From NCBI GenBank assembly GCA_034509495.1, contig CM067509.1, forward strand, positions 6,265,288-6,329,287: a DNA stretch of 64,000 nucleotides. Reading direction: 5' to 3'. This document shows, one piece after another, positions 33,521 to 44,325 of this stretch. How positions within the stretch are numbered: the stretch's first letter is position 1; each line of letters starts with the position of its first letter. This DNA is from Acestrorhynchus altus (lineage: Eukaryota; Chordata; Actinopteri; Characiformes; Acestrorhynchidae). The notes under the pieces were generated by a model. That model searched no databases and was not told the origin of the DNA. It worked only from the letters and a program-made list of their open reading frames with translations. Both the position numbers and the translations under genes were made by a program.

Positions 33521-34726
33521 CCAAGCCTTAACTGTAAACATCATTCAGTGTCACTCTGACATCCTTTGATTGGTGAGTGCTATAAAATGAACATGAGGAC
33601 TGATCCTAGATGATCCTGCATCTTGGATTTGCATGCTTGTCTAATTAAGATGTACTTGTCGCCATGACTACAGTCTGTTCCATCAATTCCGGAGACAAAT
33701 TCAGTTCTCAAGGTGAGTGAAATTAATCATTCGAACTGCAGGACAGATAAGAGCAGATAGTCAAACTGAATATATTGGATTGACCCCAACTTTGGCTACA
33801 GTCTTTAATCATTTGCAAACCTCAAGTCAAGTGCAGTATTGCTCTAAACCACGCTGACATGTTATTCTTCATCATCAACAACAACCAGAACACCTTCTGT
33901 CCCTCACTGCTCTTCACACGTAACTCCATTCAGCTCCTGCTGACCTGTTCCTGTCTCCTTCACCACATTCTACCCCCGTGCCTCATTCTCTGGGCTTTGT
34001 GCTGGCAGGGCTTCCAGTGGTGGAGAAGGTCCTGATAAAGCTGGCCTGCTGGGTTGTGATGAATCGAATCACTCCCTCCCGTCCCGTTTTTAAACCAATG
34101 CAGCCCACCCATCATTGTGGTCAGCAGCTCAAGGTTAGTGTTTCAAACAGTCTTCCAAACCCCCACAAGCCTTGAAGTGACATGAAATTGGTCCCCAAGG
34201 CATGACTGGTTGATTGCACTGTCAGTTCCTAATGAAATTGGTGTTTAGCCTGATGTGTAAGGCCTTCAGCTGTTGGACTAATCATGGAGGGGTTGCTTGG
34301 TTGTATCTACCTAGATACAACGTGAAAACAGATCCCGAAAGTCAGACCTATTTTAGGTTCCCTGAAAACATTTAACCATCTCTGAAGGCATAGAAGAGCC
34401 TGCGGGTTCCTCACAGGTCACATATTATCATAGAACATCCGAAAGCAAATTTAATGAACCATTTTTTTAATTGTCACTTTCATCTTTGGGGGTATCTGTT
34501 CCATTGATCTGTTGGTGTAATCTCTGGGGGGCTTAAAATAATTAGGAAAATGTGTCAGAATCCGGCCTTCGTTCATGGCAGATTGATCAGGTCCAAACAG
34601 TTCTAGACCAGTGTTTCTTCACCCTGCACCTGAAGAGACCCTGTCCTGCACATTTTAGTAGATTCCCTGCTTAATACATGTGTGTCTAAAAGACAATTGT
34701 ACAATTTTCATGATGCAATGTGTACT
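33521..34726. other. Intron, nothing recognised
   Basis: Unique-looking, 1.2 kb. Confidence 0.35.
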
Positions 34727-35055
34727 AGGGGTGACACGGTGGTGCTGCAGGTGTGTCACACATCTCTATGGGCCTGGGGTTTTGGGTTCAATCCCCACAT
34801 GGGTTACTGTCTGTGAGGAGTTTGGTGCGTTGTCCCTGTGTCCACACTGGTACCCCAGTTTCCTCCTGTCTCCCAAAAATGTACATGGTACATAAAATGA
34901 CCCCTAGGTGAGACTGTGACTGTGTGTGTATGTGGTACCCTGTGAAGACAGGGGGTATTCCCGTCTGGCACCCGATGACTCCAGGTGGGCTCTGGATTAA
35001 ATGTGACCCTATTCAGGAACAGGCAGAGAAGATAATGACTGACTGACTGACTGAA
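34727..35055 (+). repeat. SINE D, nearly complete tRNA-derived copy
   Basis: The head has an A-box-like GACACGGTGGTGCTGCAGGT and a B box GGTTCAATCCC (about 34785), as in RNA polymerase III promoters. The body has CTGTCTGTGAGGAGTTTGGT, GGTATTCCCGTCTGGCACCC and GATGACTCCAGGTGGGCTCTGG. The tail ends in five GACT units (35037-35055). Confidence 0.8.
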
Positions 35056-36318
35056 AATGGGTACTAAATATAGGCCGACCCTGGTCAGCAGAGATGGGTA
35101 TTTCAGGTCCAGCAATTTTGTTCCAACTGCCATGGCGGCTCTGCTGCTGCTCGATTGATGGACCTGAAATAACCACCTCTACTCATCAGTGTAATTACAT
35201 TATCTAAACGTACATCCTACTGATTCCACTCACCTGCCAGGTTTAATACGTATATTAGGGCAGGATCACCAGCACACTGTGCAGGAATCTGGCAGTCCAG
35301 GATCAGGATTGCCTACTTCTGACCTAAAGCTCTGACCCCAAACATTACCCTTAACCCATCCTTACCCTAACCTTAATAAACATTCTGTATATGAGCTCCT
35401 GTTCAAGTTCAAACTGACCACAAGCTCGAGTTCTTTAACACTCTCCCTTTATGGATCCAGCATATTTAAAAGATCATAATTTAGTTAACCTATCGACTAC
35501 TTCTCGCTGACTCCCTAAATTTATGATACGAGAGGTCAAGTGGACGTTGCATTGTAAACGTCTAATGGACAAATTGGATATGTTAAAGATGTCATATTGA
35601 TATTTGGCGTCAATGTCCGTCATCCTATTTGTTATTTCTAGACTCTTTGTTTCCTCTATGCATCTCCTGACTCTAACGTCTGGACTGCATGGATCAGTAT
35701 TGTGTGAAGCAACTTGGAGACAGAGCTCTCCATGGACAAGTCAGTGACGTCAGTGGACCAAAGCCCTGGTGAAACACTATAATGGAATGGGGAGTCAGGA
35801 TGAGGCGAGAGTGGCCTCTCAGGATCCAGCTCCCTTGAAAGCCACGGCTGTTTGTATTTTGGTCAGCAGGGAGAATCCAGGCCTGGCGTCTGCAGTCGGA
35901 TTGCCTTTGATTTGGACCAAGCTCTGCAAAGTGTGTCATTTTTAACAGAGAGAAGAAAGTCACTGAATCGTGCTTATCTGTTTTGTCTCTTTGAAAATAG
36001 CTGGCAGTGGTTTCTTCTCTGGAGTTTTGGGTTTAGTAAAGCTAGTTTCATGCTTGGTCCGAGTTTGATGTATAAGAAATGAATATCGTTTTGGGGAAAG
36101 AGGAGGAGGGAAAAGCCAATACTGGAGAAATTGGGTTTATTTTGCATCGTTTGAGAGGAGAAGGTAGTGGGCTGCCGATTCCTTGAAAATGAGATGGAAA
36201 TTCGTTCATATAGGATGCGTGAGGTGGTCAGAGAGAAAGGCTGGTTTGTTTGACATGCAGGTCAGATTATTACTGTCAGTGCAAATGCCTGCTGTGTGAC
36301 ATAGAGATATAGAGATAT
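35056..36318. other. Intron, nothing recognised
   Basis: Unique-looking; a short AACCCTTACC-type run at about 35340-35380 is too short to call telomeric. Confidence 0.35.
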
Positions 36319-37020
36319 AGTGGTGCTTTAAAATGTGTGAACCCTTTAGATATTTCTGCATTTTGATCCAAAACTTAATCAGTACAACTCTTATGTTGGT
36401 GGGTTTCCTCACATGCTTCAGGTCCTTCCATAACATTTCTATTGGATTAAGGTCAGGAGTTTGACTTGGTCATACCAAAACAGTTCTTCTTCTTTAACTG
36501 TTTTTTGGTAGAATAACTTAAGGGTCATTGTCCTGCTGCATGACCCACATTCTTGAGATTCAGCTCATAGACAGATGTCCTGAAATTTCGCATCAATGAT
36601 GGGAAGATATCCTGGCCCAGATGCAGGAATCTATTGATCTCATTCATTAACAAAACATCCACTTTTCCATGTCATCTTTAGCAAACCACAGCCGTGCCGT
36701 TCACATCTTTGTTGCTCAGTGTTCTCCTGATGATGGACATTTACGTTAGCCAAAACAGAGAGCTCACTCACACTTGATTATCTCCCATTGATTGAAAACA
36801 CTCACACCTGATTGTCTCCCATTGATTGAAGACTCTAATTTCACCTTCAAATGATCTGCTGATCCTAAATGTTCACATACTTTTGCCATCACAGATATGT
36901 AATATCGGATCATTTTTATTTTTGTATTATTTTCATTCATTATTTTACGTAATATTTTTGTATTATTTGTTTGGTTTGTTTCTCTTTATCTCCTTTTAGG
37001 ACTTTATTATTTGTATTATT
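36319..37020 (-). pseudogene. Tc1-like element (family J), both ends kept, interior decayed
   Basis: The left end TAGTGGTGCTTTAAAATGTG, TGAACCCTTTAGATATTTC and the interior CATTTCTATTGGATTAAGGTC, CATTGTCCTGCTGCATGACCC, CAGTGTTCTCCTGATGATGGAC correspond in antisense to a common fish Tc1 transposase. The right side has TTTCACCTTCAAATGATC and TTCACATACTTTTGCC. Large internal losses (the central catalytic part and the HTH) and many substitutions make it dead. It is the reverse-oriented relative of 23405-23835. Confidence 0.8.
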
Positions 37021-38374
37021 TAAGTATGCATGTCAGGACTTTTATTCTGAAATTTGAACTCAAAAAGAGAGAGCAAACAGCCTCTCCCTTCCCATTTTCC
37101 TCTTTAAACGAATGCCTAGCCCCGCCCCCTCTCTCTGATCAGTCAGAGTCTGCATGCAGGTTGAGCATCAGCCCCGCCCCCTCATGTTCATGTGGACAGA
37201 GCAGTAAACATGCACTGGAAGCTCTTTGGTATTTAAACTGGGATTTAATTCAGTTGGAAACCAGTGAAATTTAGCTGTATTCTGAGCTGAATTACTCACT
37301 GATTATTCATCAAACAATAATGAGACCACCATGGTTAGATGGTAACGTGCCTGTAGGTTACTCTTAACTCCTGAGTTATGAAGCCATGCATGCATTTACC
37401 TGCCGGATCCCGGGTTCTAAGAATCCTAACCTTTTGAAGCACCTTTGTTTTTAATGGTGCAGATCTTCAAGATCAGGGCAACCTGTTCTTTGCACAGGAC
37501 TAGTTGTTCTCAGCCCTGGTCCTGTAGATGCCCAGATTCATCCAATCAGTTAATGACCCAAACTCTGATCTGAGGTGATCTGTACTCTTTGATATAATCC
37601 CCCCCCCTTGAAGGGACATGTCACTGTCTGGCACACCAGATACTTTCATCCACCTCAGCCGGACATGCTTTGTCCATTTTGACAGGTGACTACATGTCCA
37701 TGCCCACTCTGAAAAGGGCACGTCGGCTTGATGTGTGGGTGACAGGTTTCCCTGGAGAAGACAGGTTTGTGTCGTACAGTGCACTGAGCGAGAGAGTGGA
37801 GAGGCCAGAGAACGGGGCCTTCTCTTAGGGCTCGGTCTGTTTCTTCCCACCTCAGTTCCAAAATGACACTCGACAGCTACGTAATAGTACCATCTTACAG
37901 CGAAAAGCCGTAAGGCTTTTCATATCCCTTTACATATCCCTTGTCTAGCGTTGGTGGGAGGTAATAGACAATTCTCGAGTCTGTCTTTGGACAAGGACTG
38001 CATGATAGCAGTGATTGAATTGTATACATTCGCTTCAATCGCCCGAATCATAAGTAAGAATAAGCCTTCACTACAGCCAACAGATAGAGCTCATTCAGAC
38101 TCGAAGCCTCGCTGCGGAGAAAGCAGTGTTGCTGTAGTTGCTGATCTCCGAGGGTCCTTCAGGGTGTTATGAAAGAGAGCTTAAGCAATAGGAGCTGTGT
38201 AGACACCTCCTCGTACTGTGTAAAAATATGCTGGACCAATAACTCAACTCGTCACTTTAACTTATCAAATTTAGTTTCATCAATGAAGGGCTAATCTGAA
38301 GTCAAATGAATTAAATGAAGCTGAAATGAGGGGCGTCATTAGACTCGTGTTCAACCACTTAATCTACTTAAACT
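37021..38374. other. Intron, nothing recognised
   Basis: Unique-looking, with two GCCCCGCCCCCT boxes at about 37120 and 37170. No exon supported. Confidence 0.35.
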
Positions 38375-38570
38375 GATCGGCCATAACATTATGACCGACG
38401 TTCTACACTCACTGTCCACTCTATCAGCTCCACTGACCATACAGGAGCTCTTTGTGGTTCTATAATTCCAGACTGTTGTCCATCTGTTTCTCTGCAGACT
38501 TTATTCTCCTCCTTTCACCCTGATCTTCAATGATCAGGACCCCACAGGACCACCACAGAGCAGTGGGTGA
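38375..38570 (+). mobile_element. Family A left end with intact terminal repeat
   Basis: Begins CTGATCGGCCATAACATTAT, then CACTCACTGTCCACTCTATC and GACTTTATTCTCCTCCTTTC, stopping after CCACAGGACCACCACAGAGC. It is the only copy here with the terminus visible. Confidence 0.8.
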
Positions 38571-38850
38571 GGACGAGCTGGTGTCTCCAGATACATGTGA
38601 AGTCAACCAATGCCTCTTTCTGAACTGCTTCCATTGAATCATTGTTGGGCAGCCAATGCACATGGATGAAAGTGCTGGGTCCCTGATAGAGCAGCTAACA
38701 GATGCCGGAGTGTGATGTGGGGAGAGAGCGCCATCTACCCAGAAAGAGCATGGTGAATTTTTTGGTCTCTCAGAGTCCAGCTGCCGAGGCTGGGATTTGA
38801 ACCTCAGATCATCGTAGTAGCGCAATCAGACCACTGAGCCGCTCGTATAC
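38571..38850 (-). repeat. SINE C, copy with tRNA-like head
   Basis: On the minus strand the right end reads GAGCGGCTCAGTGGTCTGAT (A box) and GGTTCAAATCCCAGC (B box), then CAGCTGGACTCTGAGAGACC. The body includes GAGAGCGCCATCTACCCAGA and TTGGGCAGCCAATGC. It directly abuts the family A fragment. It is a SINE head rather than a working tRNA gene, because the acceptor stem is not complementary. Confidence 0.75.
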
Positions 38851-39319
38851 ATTTGTATGTTTGTATGTTGAATTTGCAGCATGTATGATAACTTTGAGTC
38901 TTGCATTTTTAAGTTGATAAAACATGTACTGTATAGTGAAATCAGCTTGCAGGGAGGAATCCAAAGCCGAATTGAAGTTGTAAGACAAAGTCCGATGATT
39001 GGATGATGAGACACACACTCGGTAAACCTTACATGGAACTCCAGAGCAAATAATGTCCTAGTATTTAAGAGCACCACTTAGATCGTTCTGGGTTCTTCTT
39101 TAATCCTATGTATTGTATGTGCCAGTTGCGGGTTATCCAACACTGTTGTCCAATATTACAAAATCGAGCTTACCTTGTGCAATCTGATTATCACTGGCTC
39201 AGCCTGCCAGGACATGCCAGAAGGAGCCCCCTACGGTAGCTGATAATTTCTTCATCAGGGTGCTTCTTTCAGGCCGCAACAAAGGACTGAGTACACTGGT
39301 ATGGTTCGGTGTGTTCCAA
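38851..39319. other. Intron, nothing recognised
   Basis: Unique-looking sequence. Confidence 0.35.
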
Positions 39320-39662
39320 AAGGGTAGTCTGCGTTGCTGTGAGGACATATGATTGCATTTACTTGACAAGGTGGCATTAGTGAGGTCAGGATGCAGGATG
39401 ATCACCAACCCACCTCGCCACCAACACCCCATCTCATCCCTCTCAAATGTTCTGATTGGAGCTCCATCCTTTCAGAGAACACAGTTCCATTGCTCCACAG
39501 CTCTGTGCTGGGAGACCAAATCTTTTGGCAGTAGTTCTTTACAGGGACTAGACAAGCTGTGTGTGCATTTGCACATCTGTGTCAGCAGGGGGTACAACTT
39601 AAAGCAGCTGAATGCATTCATTAGAAGGGGTATCCACAGACCTTTGGACGTATAGTGGATGG
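39320..39662 (+). mobile_element. Family B MITE, fuller copy
   Basis: GTTGCTGTGAGGACATATGA, GCATTAGTGAGGTCAGGATG, CAGTTCCATTGCTCCACAGC, the block TGTGTGCATTTGCACATCTG and the terminus CCACAGACCTTTGGACGTAT, ending TAGTGGA. Confidence 0.75.
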
Positions 39663-41284
39663 GCTTCCAGGGCTGTAGCCCCAAATCCTCTTTAACGAGC
39701 CCCAGACATATGACATTTGTTCCCGGACTACCACCGAACTAATGCAAACACCTCCCACACCCACAGCCACCCCCTGAGTCAAACGAGACCCCCGTGGGCT
39801 GAGCCCTGAGTGTCGGAACAGTCAGATGAAGCCCTGTATGATATTAATAGGTAGGTGGTCCTCCTTTCTCTTCAGGAACAGCCTGTGTGTTTTGTGGAAG
39901 GCTGTAGACCAGTGCTGGAACATTGTTAGGATTGGACAGATGTGATATTTTTCCCAGTGTGTAGCAACAGTAGGGATGTATAGAATCCATGCCGCGCTCC
40001 CTCTCAACTGGTTACGCAATTCTAGACGAAAGGTGAACAGGAACACCTGCAGGATATAGAAGGGGACTCAGCAGGTGGTCTGCTTTTTGATAGCCAATTG
40101 AGTAAAGCTCACTCTCTGTGCTGCAGCTAAGCTCACCGGCTGAAGCTCACATCCACTCTGCTTTGCTCTGGCTGTGAGAGGATTAGTGGCCCAGGGATGT
40201 GAAGAGTGCCATGTGCTGCCTTTTGGGGCTAAAGCGTATTCATTCCATTGAGAGTATTCCCCCGGGATACACTTGGTTGATTACCTCAGCTGTTGCATAA
40301 AAGTCCTGAACACAGAAGCTGCCCTTCTACACCGATCTAGAGCCATTCAGAGCCATGTAGGGAGAGTAGGGAGCCTGACCAAAAACAGGTGTGTGTTCGG
40401 TCAGGCACTTGTATCAAGCGAACGAAAATCCAACTTTCCCTTCCTCACTCATCGGCGGTGTGCTGGCAACTGACCGCTTCTGCGGGGAGGAAAAAGTTCA
40501 AGCATGTCCATCAGGATCACCTACATATCTGCTCCAAACCATGTCTTCTTGGCTTCATTTGTTTAGCATTCTAAAGGTTAGATGTTATTAATGTGTTATT
40601 AATGTGCATTAACAGCCTAATGAATTGACAACAGCTGTGGTCCTACAGCTTAGGTCTACTTGAAACCCTCCAGCCACAACATCCTAACCGCAGTGGATGC
40701 CCATTGGTCCCCTGTGATCTCTTAAAAAAACAAAAAAGTGTTGGTTTATCCACACCTAAACCTTCTCCACATCAGAAAGCTCTGGACACGGAGCCGATTC
40801 ACCTCAAAGCAATTTTCCTGGACACGATACTCCTTCACTCCCTATGGACTGGTCCAAGACGTTGAGGTCAACAGAGTTTGAAGCAAACTGTGAACCACTT
40901 CTGATGATTGCTCTTATCTTCCCACTTGAGAAAAATCACAAAAGGGCTGGTCAGAGGGGAAGTGTGAAAGCTGCCGCGCGTGATCGGTATGAGTTTATTG
41001 GTCGGGTCCAGGACTAAGAGAGATTATCTTCCTCACCTGCAGCACAGCGTAGTTAATTACTCTACAGCCGGTCATTAGAGCGAGCCCTCATCAGGCTTAG
41101 TGACCTCGCTGTGTAAGCACTAATAGTTGCCTGGTGATAATTAATCGGCTGCTTAGCATTTTTCCATTCAGATGCTCTGCTTATGCTGCAGGGACACAAA
41201 AGAAATCCCAACAACTCTAAGCTGTTTCCTCCTGTGACTGCCTGCAAATGTCACGGTAACTGTAACTTAATCAGAACATTATCT
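39663..41284. other. Intron, mostly unique; candidate conserved block at 40980-41240
   Basis: No exon or transposon recognised over 1.6 kb. Confidence 0.35.
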
Positions 41285-41560
41285 CAAAGTCTTGATTAGA
41301 AGCTAGAAGGTCCACTCTAAGGACAAAGGGAAGACTTTCTTCTACATTCTGGAGCATTGCTGTGAGGATTTGATTGTCAGCTCTTCCCAAAAGTGCTGGA
41401 TGTACCGTTCCACTGTTCCACAGCTCAAGAATCCTATTCTATTGGCAGAACTTCTCTACAAGGACTAGGCAAGCCGTGTGTGCATTTGCACATCTGTGTC
41501 AGCAATGGGTGCAACTTAAAACTAAAGGTGCTCAAAGACCCACTGTGTTTTGCACACCTT
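41285..41560 (+). mobile_element. Family B MITE, right part
   Basis: TTCTGGAGCATTGCTGTGAG, GTTCCACTGTTCCACAGCTC and TGTGTGCATTTGCACATCTG, shared with 39320-39662 and 43885-44030. Confidence 0.7.
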
Positions 41561-41614
41561 CCACACAGTGATACACATACAGTGTATGTGGGCAGCCCTA
41601 CCCACGGACCACAA

Positions 41615-41735
41615 AGCATCTGAGCAGTTAAGTGACTTGCTCAGGGGCACTTCAGTCATGTCTTCCCAGTTCGGTGATTCAAACGTTCCAGTCACTGGAC
41701 TGGTTCCCTAACCACCAGGTCACGGCATGGACATA
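41615..41735 (-). repeat. tRNA-derived SINE end, reversed
   Basis: GCAGTTAAGTGACTTGCTCA and GGGGCACTTCAGTCATG precede GATTCAAACG and TGGTTCCCTAACCACCAGGT, which read on the minus strand as a tRNA-like TGGTTAGGGAACC and B box. Confidence 0.55.
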
Positions 41736-41904
41736 TAGTGTCTACAAGCCTGAGCTCTGATATCCATCTTAAACCTTTGGCAATCTTCTGTGATAAATAG
41801 TTGCCCACCACTGGTGAGCTGAAAACTGACCGATCCCCCTAACCTCCCGTCCCATTTGACTGCAGGGAATATAGCAGTGATGGGTGCTGCTGGACAAAAA
41901 TGAA

Positions 41905-42300
41905 AGCAGCTATTATGTGGGTGGTGGGTCATTCTCAGCACTGCAGTCACACTACCAACAGTGGAGTGTTTAAACCCCTCAGTGTCACTGCTGGACCGAG
42001 AACAGTCCACCATCCAGAAACATCCATCCGACAGCGTCCTGTGGGCAGTGTCCTGTGAGCACTGATGAAGGACTAGAGGACGACCAACACAAACTGTGCA
42101 GAAACAGATGAGCTTGTGTGTCTGACTTTACATTTACAAGGTGGAGACACTACATAGGAGTTTCTAATAGAGTGGACAGTGAGTGGACACAGTGTTTAAA
42201 CAGTGTCTGATCCACTTGTTCTAGCACAACACACACTAAGACACTACCACAACAATAGCTGCTCTGTGGGGTCCTGACCATTGAAGATCAGGGTGAATGG
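41905..42300 (-). mobile_element. Family A copy, reverse order, nearly complete
   Basis: GTGGGTGGTGGGTCATTCTC, GGACCGAGAACAGTCCACCA, GATGAAGGACTAGAGGACGA, CTACATAGGAGTTTCTAATAG and GATCAGGGTGAA. The order is inverted relative to 10600-11105 for the central part. Confidence 0.75.
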
Positions 42301-43082
42301 TCCACCATATGAGCTTATATATAAGATGACCTTCTGGATGCTCCATTGTTTGGTCTGCAGCCATGACAACAGGTTGCTTCAGGTTGCTCTGATTGGTCAG
42401 TGTTTAAGGCATCTGTATATCTCGTGTACTTGACGTGTGTTTTTTCCATCTGTAAAATTGGGTTTGCCGTGCAAGGGTCTTAAGTCTGAGCTTACCCACA
42501 AACCTGCTGACCAGACTGAAAATAAATGAGTCCACTGGTGCCTGTGGCCTGAGACTGCTTTGTCTCCATTTTCTCCTGACCTGTGTTTCTCTTGGTCATG
42601 ACCGGGTGGTGCTTGGTTTTCGCATTCATGCTCTGCTTGCCCTGCCGTGTCTGATCATCTGTCTCATTTATTCTCCAAACCCTCTGAAGTTCTTGCTCTG
42701 ATTGGCCTGTTTCCCATCCTGCATCTCTTTATGCCTCACTTGTGCCTTTCTTGTTTCAGCCTGGTTATATCATCCTCATTTAGTGCATTCACGGTCTTCT
42801 CCTGCTCTCGGCTGCTCGATAATTTCTTCATCCCACTGTGCATCCTCACTGTCTTTGTCTCATGTCCTCTAGTGGGATGGAGTGTCCTCGCAATGCTGCC
42901 CAGTCGCTCAAATGAAATGGAAACTCTCGCCTGTTCACTTTTAGACACGAAGGCCAATTCTCCCTGCAAATGTCTCATCCTCCTGACCCTCCGAAAGGCA
43001 AATCCAGTCCGGATGAACGCTCTCCCCTCTTTCTGCTACCCTCGTCCTCTTGTAAACGTGACCACTCACACGGCTAGATTGC
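42301..43082. other. Intron, no gene supported
   Basis: The plus strand is open for about 159 codons at 42647-43126, with hydrophobic stretches but no recognisable family, and it runs into the duplicated segment, so it is not called. Confidence 0.35.
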
Positions 43083-43254
43083 ACCCTGCCCTCTTTTCAC
43101 CCATTTGTCTTCCTGTCGTCCCTTAATCCCCTGTCCCATCCTTCATTCACCGTCCCCACCTGTTCCTTTCCTCTGATTGAATGTCTCCTGTCCTTCGTCA
43201 TTTAGGGTCAGACATGCTGTCACCTAACTCAGTGTTGTATTGATTTCTAATAAG
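43083..43254. repeat. Direct duplication around a transposon fragment, left copy (172 bp)
   Basis: From CCTCTTTTCACCCATTTGTC to ATTGATTTCTAATAAG. Aligns along its whole length with 43473-43645, including GTCATTTAGGGTCAG. Confidence 0.92.
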
Positions 43255-43472
43255 CAGACTTCATTCTCCTCCTTTCACCCTGATCTCTAATGCTCAGGAC
43301 CCCACAGGACCACCACAGAGCAGATATTACGTGGGTGGTGGGTCGTTCTCAGCACTGCAGTCACACTGACATGACGTGTGTCGCGCTGGTACGAGTGGAT
43401 CAGACGCAGCAGTGCTGCTTGGGTGCTTAAACCCCCCAGCGTCACCGCTGGACTCAGAACAGTCCAGGAAAA
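43255..43472 (-). mobile_element. Family A fragment lying between the two direct copies
   Basis: Starts at CAGACTTCATTCTCCTCCTT and includes GATCTCTAATGCTCAGGACC, GTGGGTGGTGGGTCGTTCTC, GTACGAGTGGATCAGACGCA and GGACTCAGAACAGTCCAGGA. It is truncated at both ends. Confidence 0.85.
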
Positions 43473-43645
43473 TCCCTGCCTTTTCACCCATTTGTCTTTC
43501 TGTCGTCCCTTAACCCCCCCCCCCATCCCATCCTTCATTCGCTGTCCCCACGTGTTCCCTTCGTCTGATTGCTGTGTCTTGTCCTTTGTCATTTAGGGTC
43601 AGGCATGCTGTCACATAACTCAGCATCGTATTGATTTCTAATAAG
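43473..43645. repeat. Direct duplication around a transposon fragment, right copy (173 bp)
   Basis: Partner of 43083-43254. It differs by a C-run expansion (AACCCCCCCCCCATC) and scattered substitutions. Confidence 0.92.
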
Positions 43646-43884
43646 TGCACTACACTGTGCTAGTATTCTGCTATTCTCATAAATATTCACCAGCACACTC
43701 GCCACACCGGCCAGCAGAGACAGCACATCTTTTGAGGTGATTAAAAAGGACTGTTGTTGGGAAAACATGCTTCCTGGAAAGACGTGTCTCTGAAGGATTT
43801 ACAGTACAGACCAAAACAGATGCTGCAGTTCGATAATGAACAGTCGGGACAATAAAACATACTGATCTGCTACATTTTTATCCA

Positions 43885-44030
43885 CCAGGGGGAAGAAAAC
43901 CTACACTGTGTCCAAATATTTGTGGACCCATTGCTGACACAGATGTGAAAATGCACATACAAAAATGCTTGCCTAGTCCCTGTTAAGAAGTACTGCCAAT
44001 AGAATAGGACTCTGGAGAAGATAAACATAC
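43885..44030 (-). mobile_element. Family B MITE, minus orientation
   Basis: CACTGTGTCCAAATATTTGT and GGACCCATTGCTGACACAGA then GCCTAGTCCCTGTTAAGAAG and GCCAATAGAATAGGACTCTGG, the reverse of 41400-41520. Confidence 0.7.
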
Positions 44031-44061
44031 ATGAACCTAGTGGTGTCATGGAAAGGAACAG

Positions 44062-44325
44062 GTGCACGATGGTGCTGCAGGTGTTGTGTGCTATGCAGCT
44101 CTAAGGGCGTGGGGTGATGGGTTTGATTCTGGAACCTGTCTTCGTCTGTGTGCAGTTTGGTGTGTCCACCCTGTCTGTGTGCTCTAGTTTTCCCATCCAC
44201 CTCCGAAACCTGTACCTATCACTGTCCAGGAGGTGTTTCTGCCTTCCACCTATTGATTCTAGGCAGGCTCTGGACCCACCGCACCGCTGAACATGAGGAT
44301 GTAGAAGATGGAGGAATACAGTACA
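44062..44325 (+). repeat. SINE D, diverged copy
   Basis: CACGATGGTGCTGCAGGTGT (A box region), GATGGGTTTGATTCTGG (weak B box), TCTGTGTGCAGTTTGGTGTG and GGCAGGCTCTGGACCCACCG. Confidence 0.65.

Noticed and set aside
35340..35380. TTACCCTTAACCC-like text suggesting an interstitial telomere repeat
   Set aside because: Only a few imperfect units, too short and degenerate to separate from chance.
37120..37190. Two GCCCCGCCCCCT boxes suggesting an internal promoter
   Set aside because: No CpG island, start motif or downstream exon accompanies them.
38775..38850. tRNA-like sequence on the minus strand with good A and B boxes
   Set aside because: It lacks a paired acceptor stem and continues into the SINE C body, so it is a SINE head and not a tRNA gene.
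42647..43126. 159-codon ORF with hydrophobic stretches
   Set aside because: No recognisable family or splice context, and it runs into the 172-bp direct repeat. The codons look like random intronic T/C-rich sequence.
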